From: DATCLS01 sp036563805
Lineage (GTDB): Bacteria; Actinomycetota; Acidimicrobiia; Acidimicrobiales; VFJN01
Reading direction: 5' to 3'
DNA: 33,893 nucleotides
Assembly (NCBI GenBank): GCA_036563805.1
Contig: DATCLS010000020.1
Span: forward strand, 1 to 33,893
Below are positions 21,514 to 29,212 of the stretch, in pieces (position 1 is the stretch's first letter; the number at the start of each line of letters is the position of its first letter). The notes beneath the pieces were generated by a model that was not told the DNA's origin, made no database searches, and saw only the letters and a program-made list of their open reading frames with translations. The position numbers and the translations under genes were made by a program.

Positions 21514-22431
21514 TCACGACGAGGTCGGGAAGAGCGGTCGCACGCCGTCCTGGTCGGCCTTGGCCACGATCTCCCGGACGGCCTCGTAGACGACCCGGGC
21601 CGGGGCGGACAGGCGGCCCCGCCGGCTGTGGGCCAGCCCCACCCGCCGGGGTGCCAGGTCGTCGACCGCCACCCGCCTCCAGGCGCCGGGCAGCCAGTTG
21701 GGCACGGCGGTCGACGGCAGGACGGCCGCCCCGAACCCCTCGAACGCCAGCGACGCCACCAGGCGCAGGCCGTCGACCTCGGCCAGCGGCTTCAGCTTGA
21801 CCCCGATACGCCCGGCCTGCTGGTCGAGCTCGTCCCGGAACGCCGTGCCCTGGGGCTCGAGCAGCAGCGCGTGATCGGCCAGCTCGGCCACCGTGACCGA
21901 CGTCCGCTCGGCCAGCGGGTGGTGGTCGGGGGCGACGACGATACGGGCCTCGTCGAACAGCGCCTCGCTGGCCACGTCGGGGTCGGCCAGGGGCAGGTTG
22001 ACGACCGCCAGGTCGAGGGTGGCGCTGCGCAGCTGGGGGAGCAGCGAGGTGGTGGTGGCGTCGACGACGACGATCTCGACCTTGGGGTGCCGCTCCCACA
22101 GGAGGCTCAGCAGGCGGGGGACGAGCCACCGGCCCACTGTCCCGATGCACCCGAGCCGCACCTTGCCGGACACGTCGTGGAGCAGGGCGTCGACGTCGGA
22201 GCGGAGGGCGTCCATCTCGTGGCGGATCCTCCGGGCACGCGCCACGACGGCCTCGCCCTCGTCGGTCAGCGACCCGGTCGTCCGGTCGACGAGCGTGGCG
22301 CCCAGCTCGCGTTCGAGCCGGGCGACGTGGGTCGATACGTTGGACTGCACGGTGTGCAGGAGCCGGGCGGCGCCGGAGAACGATCCGGCCTCGGCGACGG
22401 CGACGAGGGCAGCGAGTTGGCGCAGATCCAT
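21514..22431 (-). CDS. LysR family transcriptional regulator
   Basis: A 305-residue regulator from the ATG at 22431 (MDLRQLAALVAVAEAGSFS); six extra codons upstream are unlikely to be used. The winged helix-turn-helix spans about 1-60 (GAARLLHTVQSNVSTHVARLERELGA in part). A coiled linker follows, then the two-lobed co-inducer domain from about 88. LysR regulators usually control a divergent neighbour. Here the divergent transcript is the 6C RNA, whose -35 lies only 36 bp from this start codon. The direct repeat AACTGT (22461-22466 and 22485-22490) lies in the shared gap. The ligand is unknown. Confidence 0.92.
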   Translation of the reverse strand: MDLRQLAALVAVAEAGSFSGAARLLHTVQSNVSTHVARLERELGATLVDRTTGSLTDEGEAVVARARRIRHEMDALRSDVDALLHDVSGKVRLGCIGTVGRWLVPRLLSLLWERHPKVEIVVVDATTTSLLPQLRSATLDLAVVNLPLADPDVASEALFDEARIVVAPDHHPLAERTSVTVAELADHALLLEPQGTAFRDELDQQAGRIGVKLKPLAEVDGLRLVASLAFEGFGAAVLPSTAVPNWLPGAWRRVAVDDLAPRRVGLAHSRRGRLSAPARVVYEAVREIVAKADQDGVRPLFPTSS

Positions 22432-22466
22432 CGCTGAACAGGATGGCACCTATCGCCAAGAACTGT

Positions 22467-22496
22467 TTGACGGATCGGGCACCCAACTGTGAGAAT
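22467..22496 (+). promoter_or_regulatory. Promoter of 6C RNA
   Basis: TTGACG (22467-22472) and GAGAAT (22491-22496) are separated by 18 nt, with a TGT just before the -10. Transcription would begin near 22503. This is the best -35/-10 pair in the window. Confidence 0.7.
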
Positions 22497-22502
22497 GTAG
22501 TC

Positions 22503-22631
22503 ACAAGAGCGGTACCGGCATTCCCCCCAAAGCCGAAGCCGTTCATCACGTGCCGCAGCTGGAATCCCCCCTCCGCTGCGCAGCACCTTGTAGGAGCCGA
22601 CCGACCACCCGCGGTCGGCTCCTCCCGTTTT
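22503..22631 (+). ncRNA. 6C RNA (B11-like small RNA)
   Basis: Two hairpins each present a loop of six cytosines. The first is CGGC-ATTCCCCCCAAA-GCCG with C6 at 22523-22528. The second is a longer stem, GTGC/GCAC outside and GCAGC..GGA/TCC.GCTGC inside, with C6 at 22566-22571. An intrinsic terminator follows. This is the defining architecture of the actinobacterial 6C RNA family, called B11 in mycobacteria, where it acts in trans by base pairing of the C-rich loops with G-rich mRNA leaders. From memory, the mycobacterial copy also lies next to a HAD-IB phosphatase-like gene, as here. The exact 5' end is inferred from the promoter. Confidence 0.9.
22592..22631 (+). terminator. Intrinsic terminator of 6C RNA
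   Basis: AGGAGCCGACCG (22592-22603) pairs perfectly with 22612-22623 across an 8-nt loop and is followed by CCCGTTTT. It is the only classic hairpin-plus-T-run terminator seen in the window. Nothing was recognised in 22632-22861. Confidence 0.88.
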
Positions 22632-22861
22632 CGGCCGAGGTCGCCGGTGTCCGCACCCCCAGGCGCCGGCGGCCAGCCGACCCCTCGACCTCGTCCGCCC
22701 GGCCGCCCGCGGCCCCGCACCCGGTGGCGGGCCGGCGGGGCCATGGGTCGCCCATCCGGCTCCGAGCAGGCGCCGGGCGGGGGGCGCTGGCCCGCGCGCT
22801 GCCGGCACGTGCGGCCGACCGGGGAGGGAGCGAGCGCCCGGGGCAGGGGAGGTGCGGCCGG

Positions 22862-22867
22862 TAGGGT
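22862..22867 (+). promoter_or_regulatory. -10 box TAGGGT, leaderless start of HAD/PlsC gene
   Basis: TAGGGT lies 7 nt before the ATG at 22875, without a ribosome site. It is the same box and spacing as at 14522. Confidence 0.55.
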
Positions 22868-22874
22868 CGGGCCC

Positions 22875-24365
22875 ATGACGGCGGCCGCGTTCTTCGATCT
22901 CGATCGCACGTTGGTGCGCGGCGCCACCGGTCCGGCGCTGGGAGAGGCCCTGCGCCAGACCGGGGTGATCGAGCGGGGCCCCGTGCCCGGCGAGTCGCTC
23001 GTCTACCGGCTCTTCGACCTCGTGGGCGAGACCTGGCCGACGATGATGCTGACCCGGCAGGCCGTGCGCCTGGTCAAGGGCCAGCGCCGGTCCCTCGTCC
23101 AGGAGGCAGGGCGACTGGCCGCCGAGCGCCTGACCGGCATCGTCCAGCCGTTCGCCCGGCCGCTGCTCGACGAGCACCGCCGGGCCGGCCGGGCGGTCGT
23201 CATGGCCACCACGACGCCGATCGACATGATCGGCCCGCTGGCCGACCTGCTCGGCTTCGATGACGTCGTGGCCACCACCTACGGCGTCGACGGCGACGAG
23301 CGCTACGACGGCACCATCGATGGCGAGTTCGTGTGGGGGAGCGGCAAGCTGCGGGCCGTGCGGGCGTGGTGCGACGCCCACGGCGTGGCGCTCGACGACA
23401 GCTGGGCCTACTCCGACAGCTTCTACGACCTGCCGCTGCTCGGCGCCGTCGGCCACCCGGTGGCGGTCAACCCCGACCTGCGGCTGCAGGCGATGGCCAC
23501 GCTCCGGCGGTGGCCGATCGTCCACCTCGACGTCCCCGCCGGGGTGGCGAAGCTGCCGGTCGTCGGGCTCGAGCTGCAGAAGCTGCTCATGCTCACGAGC
23601 CGGCCCGAGCTCTTCCCCTACATGCGGCTCCACCACGAGGGGGCGGAGAACGTCCCCGAGTCTGGGCCGGCCATCGTGGCCGCCAACCACCGCAGCTACT
23701 TCGACCCGCTGGCGCTCGGGCTGGCGCTGGCCGGCCGGGGGCGGCCGCTGCGGTTCCTGGCCAAGCGCGAGATGTTCGACGCCCCGGTGGTCGGCCCGGC
23801 GATGCGGGCGCTCGGCGCCATCCCCGTCGACCGGGGGAGCGGATCGGACCGGCCGCTGGAGGAGGCGGCCGCCGCCCTGGCCGCCGGCGAGCTGGTGGCG
23901 ATCCTGCCCCAGGGGACGATCCCCCGGGGCCGGGACTTCTTCGACCCCGAGCTGAAGGGCCGGCCCGGCGTCGCCCGGCTGGCCGCCATGACCCGGGCGC
24001 CGGTCGTGCCGGTGGGGGTGTGGGGGACCGAGCGGGTGTGGCCCCGGAGCGAGCGCATCCCCCGGGTGTGGAACGTGGCCGCCCCGCCCCGCGTCGAGGT
24101 GCGGATCGGGCCGCCGGTCGAGCTCAAGTACCGGTCGCCGACGGCTGACGCCCGCCGGGTCATGGCGGCCATCGCCGACCTGCTGCCGGCCGAGGCCCGG
24201 CAGCGCCGCGAGCCGACCCCCGAGGAGCTGGCCCTGACGTTCCCGCCGGGCCACCGGGAGGGGCCGACCGAGGAGCGGGAGCCTGCCGGTCCGGAGGGTT
24301 CCGACGATGAGCGGGAGCCCGCCGGCCCGGGCGCCGCCGCCGGAGCGGAGGACGCCCCCGGCTGA
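22875..24365 (+). CDS. HAD-IB phosphatase / PlsC acyltransferase fusion
   Basis: A 496-residue two-domain protein of phospholipid synthesis. Residues 1-215 are a HAD subfamily IB phosphatase: nucleophile Asp8 and Asp10 in FFDLDRTL, TTTP as motif II, GSGKLRAV with the motif III lysine, and YSDSFYDLPLL as motif IV, similar to phosphoserine phosphatases. Residues about 240-440 are a 1-acyl-glycerol-3-phosphate acyltransferase: NHRSYFD with His272 and Asp277 (HX4D), and LPQGTIPRG, where the usual Glu of the PEGT motif is Gln346. Mycobacteria have a comparable fusion annotated plsC. The domain pair may dephosphorylate and acylate lipid intermediates at the inner membrane face. The last 50 residues are acidic and low-complexity. 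It lies directly downstream of the 6C RNA. Confidence 0.9.
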   Translation: MTAAAFFDLDRTLVRGATGPALGEALRQTGVIERGPVPGESLVYRLFDLVGETWPTMMLTRQAVRLVKGQRRSLVQEAGRLAAERLTGIVQPFARPLLDEHRRAGRAVVMATTTPIDMIGPLADLLGFDDVVATTYGVDGDERYDGTIDGEFVWGSGKLRAVRAWCDAHGVALDDSWAYSDSFYDLPLLGAVGHPVAVNPDLRLQAMATLRRWPIVHLDVPAGVAKLPVVGLELQKLLMLTSRPELFPYMRLHHEGAENVPESGPAIVAANHRSYFDPLALGLALAGRGRPLRFLAKREMFDAPVVGPAMRALGAIPVDRGSGSDRPLEEAAAALAAGELVAILPQGTIPRGRDFFDPELKGRPGVARLAAMTRAPVVPVGVWGTERVWPRSERIPRVWNVAAPPRVEVRIGPPVELKYRSPTADARRVMAAIADLLPAEARQRREPTPEELALTFPPGHREGPTEEREPAGPEGSDDEREPAGPGAAAGAEDAPG

Positions 24366-24373
24366 CCCGCGCC

Positions 24374-25852
24374 CTAGTGGCGGACCCAGCGGCCGCGTCC
24401 GGCTGTCTTGGCCGCCCGCAGGGCGTCGTCGGCCCGGGCCAGCACGCTCTCGACCGACTCGGCGCCGACGTCGGCCACACCGATGCTGGCGTCGAGGCAC
24501 ACCTCGAACGACGAACCCGGCAGGGGCTGGATCGGCTGGCGCACGACCTCGAGCACCCGGGCGGCCACGGTCTCGACGGCGGCCGGCGTCGACAGGCGCT
24601 CGCACAGGATGGCGAACTCGTCGCCGCCCAGCCGGGCCACCAGGTCGCCGGGCCGGAGCACGTCGAGCAGCCGCCCGGCCACCGCCGCCAGCACCCGGTC
24701 GCCCACGGGGTGGCCGAGGTGCTCGTTGACCGGCTTGAAGTGATCGAGGTCGAGGTAGAGGACGGCGGCCTGGTCCTCGCCGCTGGCCGCAACGGCGTCG
24801 AGCCGGTCGAGGAAGGCCTGGCGGTTGGCGAGCCCGGTGAGCGGGTCGTGGGTGGCGGCGAACTGGAGCGTGCTGCGGCTCCGGTCCCACTGGAGCGTGA
24901 GCCGCAGCAGCTGCCCGACCCGACGGACGGTCGTCCAGGCGAAGCGGGTGGGTCGGCCCGGTCGGGTCCGCCACAGGACGATGGCGGCCGCCGGCTCGGC
25001 GTCGCCCGGCAGCGTGACCGGGTGGACCCAGCAGGCCGCGTAGCCCTCGGCTCGGGCCAGGGCCGCCACCGGGCCGGACAGGTCGGCGCCGTCGACGGCG
25101 ACGTCCTTGCCGGTCTCCAGCGCCCTGGTCCAGGGGGCGCCGGCCTCGGGGGTCAGCATCCAGCCGGTCCGCCCGGCGGTGACCGAGAACCGGGTGCCGG
25201 ACCACCGGTCGCCGATGGCCACCACCGACTCGGGCACCATCTGCTCCAGCGCCCCGACGAGCCGGGCCAGCACGTCGCCCAGCGGCGCCCCCTCGGCCAT
25301 GGCGGACACGGCCAGGTCGAGCGCCCGCTCGTAGCCGACCCGGCGGATGTGGACCACGTACCAGGGGAGCCCGGTGCGTTGGGTGGTGATGACGGCCAGC
25401 TCGCAGGGCACGGCGTGGCCGTCGGCGTGGAGCAGGTGGACGGGCAGCCCGACCCCGCCCCACGGCGTGATCTCGAACGCCTCGTCGATGACGGCGAACG
25501 CCTCCACGGTCTCGGCCAGCGACTCGGGGGCGACGAAGGCGTCGAACCGGCGGCCGACGACGTCCTCGGGCCGCCAGCCGAAGAACCGCTCGACCGAGGC
25601 GCTGGCCCAGCGGACCGTGCCCTCGTGGTCGACGAGCGTGAGCGGGAAGATGGCGTGGTCGGCGATGACCCGGAAGTCCTCGGCGGTCGGTCCCGCCGCC
25701 GCGGCGGGGTCGACCCGCGTCTCGGCCGAGGCCCCGGAGGTGGTGACATCGCCCGGACCGGCGACGTGGCCCGGGCGCCCGGGATCGCCCGATCCCGTCG
25801 AATCGTCCGGCCGTCCCGGACCGGCGGCATCGCCCGGTCCGGCCCGGGGCAT
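24374..25852 (-). CDS. PAS-GAF-like-GGDEF diguanylate cyclase
   Basis: A 492-residue signalling enzyme predicted to make cyclic di-GMP. After a Pro/Gly/Asp-rich N-terminus (about 55 residues) there is a PAS domain (about 60-165: DFRVIADHAIFPLTLVD, FFGWRPEDVVGRRF), a GAF-like region (about 180-310), and a GGDEF domain (about 325-490: THDPLTGLANRQAF, LDLDHFK, RLGGDEFAIL). The GGDEF motif is intact, and RPGD five residues before it is an inhibitory I-site, so feedback by c-di-GMP is likely. No EAL domain or membrane segment is seen. ATG 25852 is the first normal start after the upstream aconitase stop; no ribosome site stands out and 25853-25962 continues in frame, so the N-terminus is uncertain. 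Confidence 0.88.
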   Translation of the reverse strand: MPRAGPGDAAGPGRPDDSTGSGDPGRPGHVAGPGDVTTSGASAETRVDPAAAAGPTAEDFRVIADHAIFPLTLVDHEGTVRWASASVERFFGWRPEDVVGRRFDAFVAPESLAETVEAFAVIDEAFEITPWGGVGLPVHLLHADGHAVPCELAVITTQRTGLPWYVVHIRRVGYERALDLAVSAMAEGAPLGDVLARLVGALEQMVPESVVAIGDRWSGTRFSVTAGRTGWMLTPEAGAPWTRALETGKDVAVDGADLSGPVAALARAEGYAACWVHPVTLPGDAEPAAAIVLWRTRPGRPTRFAWTTVRRVGQLLRLTLQWDRSRSTLQFAATHDPLTGLANRQAFLDRLDAVAASGEDQAAVLYLDLDHFKPVNEHLGHPVGDRVLAAVAGRLLDVLRPGDLVARLGGDEFAILCERLSTPAAVETVAARVLEVVRQPIQPLPGSSFEVCLDASIGVADVGAESVESVLARADDALRAAKTAGRGRWVRH

Positions 25853-25962
25853 CGGACCGGCGGGACCGACGGCCGAACCGCCCGGGGGTCCGGCATCGCC
25901 CGGCGGCCCCAGAGCGGCCGCGCCCCCCGGGCCGGACGGCCCGGGGGCGCCGGCGAACGCGG

Positions 25963-28257
25963 TCAGGTGCCGGCGTGCTTCCGGCGGATGATGTTCAGCG
26001 CGCTGCCGGCCTTGAACCACTCGATCTGCTCGTCGCTCATGGTGTGCCGGGCCCAGAACTCGACCGAGCGGCCGCCCGGCTTGTGGATCAGGCACCGGAC
26101 CTCGCTGTCCGGCCGGATGTTCCCCAGGTCAACGACGCTTATCTTGTCATCCTCGTCGATGAGGTCGTAAGTCGAGGGGTCGCTGAACGTCAGCGCAAGC
26201 ACGCCCTGCTTCTTGAGGTTGGTCTCGTGGATGCGGGCGAAGCTGCGGGCGAAGATGACCCGGGCGCCCCGGAAGCGGGGCTCCATGGCGGCGTGCTCGC
26301 GGGAGCTGCCCTCGCCGTAGTTCTCGTCGCCCACCGCGCACCACGGGACGCCGGCCTCGTGCAGCCGCCGGGCGATCTCGGGGAAGCTGCGGATCTCGCC
26401 GTCGAGCGGGTCCTTGCCGTGGCCGGGCTCGACGTCGCGGAACGCGTTGACCACGCCGAGGAACAGGTTGCCCGAGATGTTCTCGAGGTGGCCGCGATAG
26501 CGCAGCCAGGGGCCGGCGGCCGAGATGTGGTCGGTGGTGCACTTGCCGGCGGCCTTCATCAGCACCGGCATCTCGACGAAGTCGTTGCCGTCCCACGGCG
26601 CGAACGGCTCGAGCAGCTGGAGCCGCTCGCTGTCGGGCGCCACCCGCACCTCGACGCGGTCGCGGCCGGTGGCGGGCGGGGCCACGAAGCCGCTCTCGCC
26701 GGGGTCGAAGCCCCGGGCCGGCAGGTGCTCGCCGGTCGGCGCCTCGAGCTCGACCCGCTCGCCGGCCTCGTTGGTGAGCGTGTCGGTGCGCGGGTCGAAC
26801 TCGAGCGTGCCGGCCAGCGCCAGGGCGACCACGATGTCGGGGCTGGTCACGAACGACAGCGTGTTGGCGCTGCCGTCGTTGCGCTTGGGGAAGTTGCGGT
26901 TATAGCTGTTGACGATCGTGTTGGGCTTAACCGTCTCGGCCTCGGGCCGGCCCCATTGCCCGATGCAGGGCCCGCAGGCGTTGGCCAGCACGGTGCCGCC
27001 GATGGCCTCGAGGTCGGCGAGGAGCCCGTCGCGCTCGATGGTGGCCCGGACCTGCTCGGAGCCGGGCGTGACCAGCAGCGGCGCCTTGGCCCGCAGGCCC
27101 TTGGCGGCGGCCTGCCGGGCGATCGAGGCGGCGCGGGTGATGTCCTCGTAGGACGAGTTGGTGCACGAGCCGACCAAAGCGGCCGAGATCTTGGTCGGCC
27201 AGCCCTCGGCCCGGGCGTGGGCGCCCACCTCGCTGACCTTGTGGGCCCGGTCGGGGGAGTGGGGCCCGTTGATCATCGGCTCGAGCGTCGACAGGTCGAT
27301 CTCGATGACGCGGTCGAAGAAGCGCTCGGGCTCGGCGGCCACCTCGGGGTCGGGCCGCAGGTCGTCGATCACCTCGCGGGCCAGGGCGGCCAGCTCGGCC
27401 CGCCCCGTGGCCTCGAGGTAGGCGAGGCCGTGCTCGTCGAAGCTGAACAGCGACGTGGTGGCGCCGATCTCGGCGCCCATGTTGCAGATCGTGGCCTTGC
27501 CGGTGGTGGACAGGGCGTCGGCCCCGGGGCCGAAGTACTCGACGATGGCGCCGGTGCCGCCCTTGACGGTCAGGATCTCGGCGACCTTGAGGATGACGTC
27601 CTTCGGCGCCGTCCACCCCGACAGCTCGCCGGTCAGGCGCACGCCGATGAGCTGCGGCCAGCGGACGTTGAACGGGAAGCCGGTCATCACGTCGACGGCG
27701 TCGGCGCCGCCCACGCCGATGGCCACCATGCCCAGCCCGCCGGCGTTGGGGGTGTGGCTGTCGGTGCCGATCATCATGCCGCCGGGGAAGGCGTACTGCT
27801 CGAGCACGACCTGGTGGATGATCCCCGAGCCCGGCTTCCAGAACCCGATGCCGTAGCGCTGCGACACCGAGCTGAGGAACTCGTAGACCTCGCGGTTGGT
27901 GTCCAGCGCCCGGTCGAGGTCGGGCCCGGCGCCGACCCGGGCCTGGATGAGGTGGTCGCAGTGCACCGTGGTGGGCACCGCCACCTCGTCGAGGCCGGCG
28001 GTCATGAACTGAAGCAGCGCCATCTGGGCCGTGGCGTCCTGCATCGCCACGCGGTCGGGGTCGAAGTCGGCGTAGCTGCGGCCCCGCTCGAGCTCCTGCC
28101 CGCCGGCGTCACGCAGGTGGTTGACGAGGATCTTCTCGGCCAGCGTCAGCGGACGGCCCAGCCGGCGGCGCCCGAGCGCCACCCGCTCGGGCAACCGGGC
28201 GTACACCTCTTCGACGAGGGCGGTGGGGGTGGTGGAGGAGATGGAAGCACCGGACAC
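25963..28257 (-). CDS. acn: Aconitate hydratase
   Basis: A 764-residue TCA-cycle enzyme that isomerises citrate to isocitrate through cis-aconitate. The 4Fe-4S ligands are Cys in GSCTNSSYED and two Cys in NACGPCIGQW. Other signatures are IGTDSHTPNAGGLGM, GDENYGEGSSREHAAMEPR and the swivel-domain ARSFARIHETNLKKQG. Length and motif spacing match the mitochondrial-type aconitases rather than the roughly 900-residue AcnA form. GTG 28257 is chosen because AAGGGG (28271-28266) lies 8 nt upstream; GTG 28275 has no ribosome site. It is divergent from a GntR regulator with operator half-sites between them, so aconitase is probably controlled by that regulator. The GGDEF gene follows downstream on the same strand. 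Confidence 0.95.
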   Translation of the reverse strand: MSGASISSTTPTALVEEVYARLPERVALGRRRLGRPLTLAEKILVNHLRDAGGQELERGRSYADFDPDRVAMQDATAQMALLQFMTAGLDEVAVPTTVHCDHLIQARVGAGPDLDRALDTNREVYEFLSSVSQRYGIGFWKPGSGIIHQVVLEQYAFPGGMMIGTDSHTPNAGGLGMVAIGVGGADAVDVMTGFPFNVRWPQLIGVRLTGELSGWTAPKDVILKVAEILTVKGGTGAIVEYFGPGADALSTTGKATICNMGAEIGATTSLFSFDEHGLAYLEATGRAELAALAREVIDDLRPDPEVAAEPERFFDRVIEIDLSTLEPMINGPHSPDRAHKVSEVGAHARAEGWPTKISAALVGSCTNSSYEDITRAASIARQAAAKGLRAKAPLLVTPGSEQVRATIERDGLLADLEAIGGTVLANACGPCIGQWGRPEAETVKPNTIVNSYNRNFPKRNDGSANTLSFVTSPDIVVALALAGTLEFDPRTDTLTNEAGERVELEAPTGEHLPARGFDPGESGFVAPPATGRDRVEVRVAPDSERLQLLEPFAPWDGNDFVEMPVLMKAAGKCTTDHISAAGPWLRYRGHLENISGNLFLGVVNAFRDVEPGHGKDPLDGEIRSFPEIARRLHEAGVPWCAVGDENYGEGSSREHAAMEPRFRGARVIFARSFARIHETNLKKQGVLALTFSDPSTYDLIDEDDKISVVDLGNIRPDSEVRCLIHKPGGRSVEFWARHTMSDEQIEWFKAGSALNIIRRKHAGT

Positions 28258-28273
28258 TGCGAACGCCCCTTGC

Positions 28274-28308
28274 ACTTGTGGCTCAATGTAGACAAGTCTA
28301 TGACAAGT
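28274..28308. promoter_or_regulatory. Shared aconitase/GntR promoter region with three ACAAGT half-sites
   Basis: ACTTGT (28274-28279), ACAAGT (28292-28297) and ACAAGT (28303-28308) are one inverted and two direct copies; the direct pair repeats with an 11-bp period, one helical turn. TAGAC-AA-GTCTA (28289-28300) is an embedded palindrome of the GTCTA/TAGAC form used by HutC-type GntR regulators. Promoter candidates are TTGTGG (28276-28281)-N17-TATGAC (28299-28304) for the regulator and TACATT (28290-28285, minus) for aconitase. The sites cover both. Confidence 0.65.
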
Positions 28309-29038
28309 GCGTGAGGTGCGCTACCGGGCCATCGCCGACGACCTGCGCAGGCGGGTCGAGTCGGGCGAGCCCGGAACCGGTCATCTGCTCCCCAGCGAAA
28401 GCGAGCTGTCGGGAGCTTACGGGGTCAGCCGCGTCACGGTCCGCAAGGCGCTGGAGCTGCTGCGCGACGAGGGCCTGATCGACTCCCGCCAGGGGTTCGG
28501 CTGGTTCGTGGCCACCGAGCCCGTCCCCCAGACGCTCGGGCGGCTGGGCACGATCGAGGACCAGCTGGCCGCGCTCGGCGTCGAGTCCGAGCGGCGGGTG
28601 GTGAGCTTCCGGCTCGTGGAGGCCCCGCCCCGGGTCCGCCAGGTGCTGGAGGTCGACCGGGTGCTGGAGGTGCGCCGGGTCAACCTCGCCGACGGCCACC
28701 CGTTCGCGCGGGTCACGGTGTGGTGCCCCGAGGAGCTCGGCACGGGCCTGACCCGCGACGACGTCGAGCGCACGCCGTTCTACGAGCTGGTGGGCGTGCC
28801 CATCGGCGGCGCCACCCAGACGATCGGAGCGGTCGCCGCCGACCGGGAGGACGCCGAGGCGCTGGCCGTGCCGGTCGGGTCGCCGATGCTGCGGTGCGAG
28901 CGCATCACCCGCGACGTCGACGGGCGGCCGGTGCTGCTGTCGGTGTTCCTGTTCCCGGCCCACCGCACGGAGTTCGTGGTCGAGCTGCCCCGCGTCGAGC
29001 CGTCGATCGGGCCCTCCGGCCTCCGCCTCGTCGAGTAG
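28307..29038 (+). CDS. GntR family (HutC-type, UTRA domain) regulator
   Basis: A 243-residue regulator. The N-terminal winged helix covers about 5-75: VRYRAIADDLRRRVESGE, LLPSESELSGAYGVSRVTVRKALELL. The C-terminal region from about 90 (LGRLGTIEDQLAALGVESERRV ... VVELPR) has the layout of the UTRA ligand domain of HutC-type regulators. GTG 28307 is given; GTG 28316 (MRYRAIADD) is equally good and would make the mRNA nearly leaderless. In corynebacteria aconitase is controlled by the TetR protein AcnR, so control by a GntR protein would be different. The ligand could be citrate or a related acid, but that is inference from position only. Confidence 0.9.
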   Translation: MREVRYRAIADDLRRRVESGEPGTGHLLPSESELSGAYGVSRVTVRKALELLRDEGLIDSRQGFGWFVATEPVPQTLGRLGTIEDQLAALGVESERRVVSFRLVEAPPRVRQVLEVDRVLEVRRVNLADGHPFARVTVWCPEELGTGLTRDDVERTPFYELVGVPIGGATQTIGAVAADREDAEALAVPVGSPMLRCERITRDVDGRPVLLSVFLFPAHRTEFVVELPRVEPSIGPSGLRLVE

Positions 29039-29118
29039 CGACCTCGGAGGCGGCGAACGACCGCCGGAGTGGTCGACAGGGCCGAGTCGCGCGACCCCCC
29101 TACGTGATCCTGCTTGGC

Positions 29119-29124
29119 TAACGT
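29119..29124 (+). promoter_or_regulatory. Possible -10 box (TAACGT) of type VII locus
   Basis: TAACGT is the only TANNNT box near the start of the WXG100-led operon, about 88 nt upstream of the ATG. No convincing -35 is seen. The remainder of 29039-29212 holds no gene. Confidence 0.25.
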
Positions 29125-29212
29125 CTGCCGCCGTCGGTGGGGTGACAGGCAGCTGGGCGGTGGCCGTTACCCGCCATTGCACAGGTCGTGACCGAGAACC
29201 AGGAGGTGCCCG

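Noticed and set aside
22266..25463. 1065-codon open frame on the minus strand
   Set aside because: Runs antisense to the HAD/PlsC gene and across the 6C RNA, in the wrong frame of two real genes; no family signature.
25975..28314. 779-codon plus-strand open frame opposite aconitase
   Set aside because: Mirror frame of aconitase; the minus strand has the iron-sulfur motifs.
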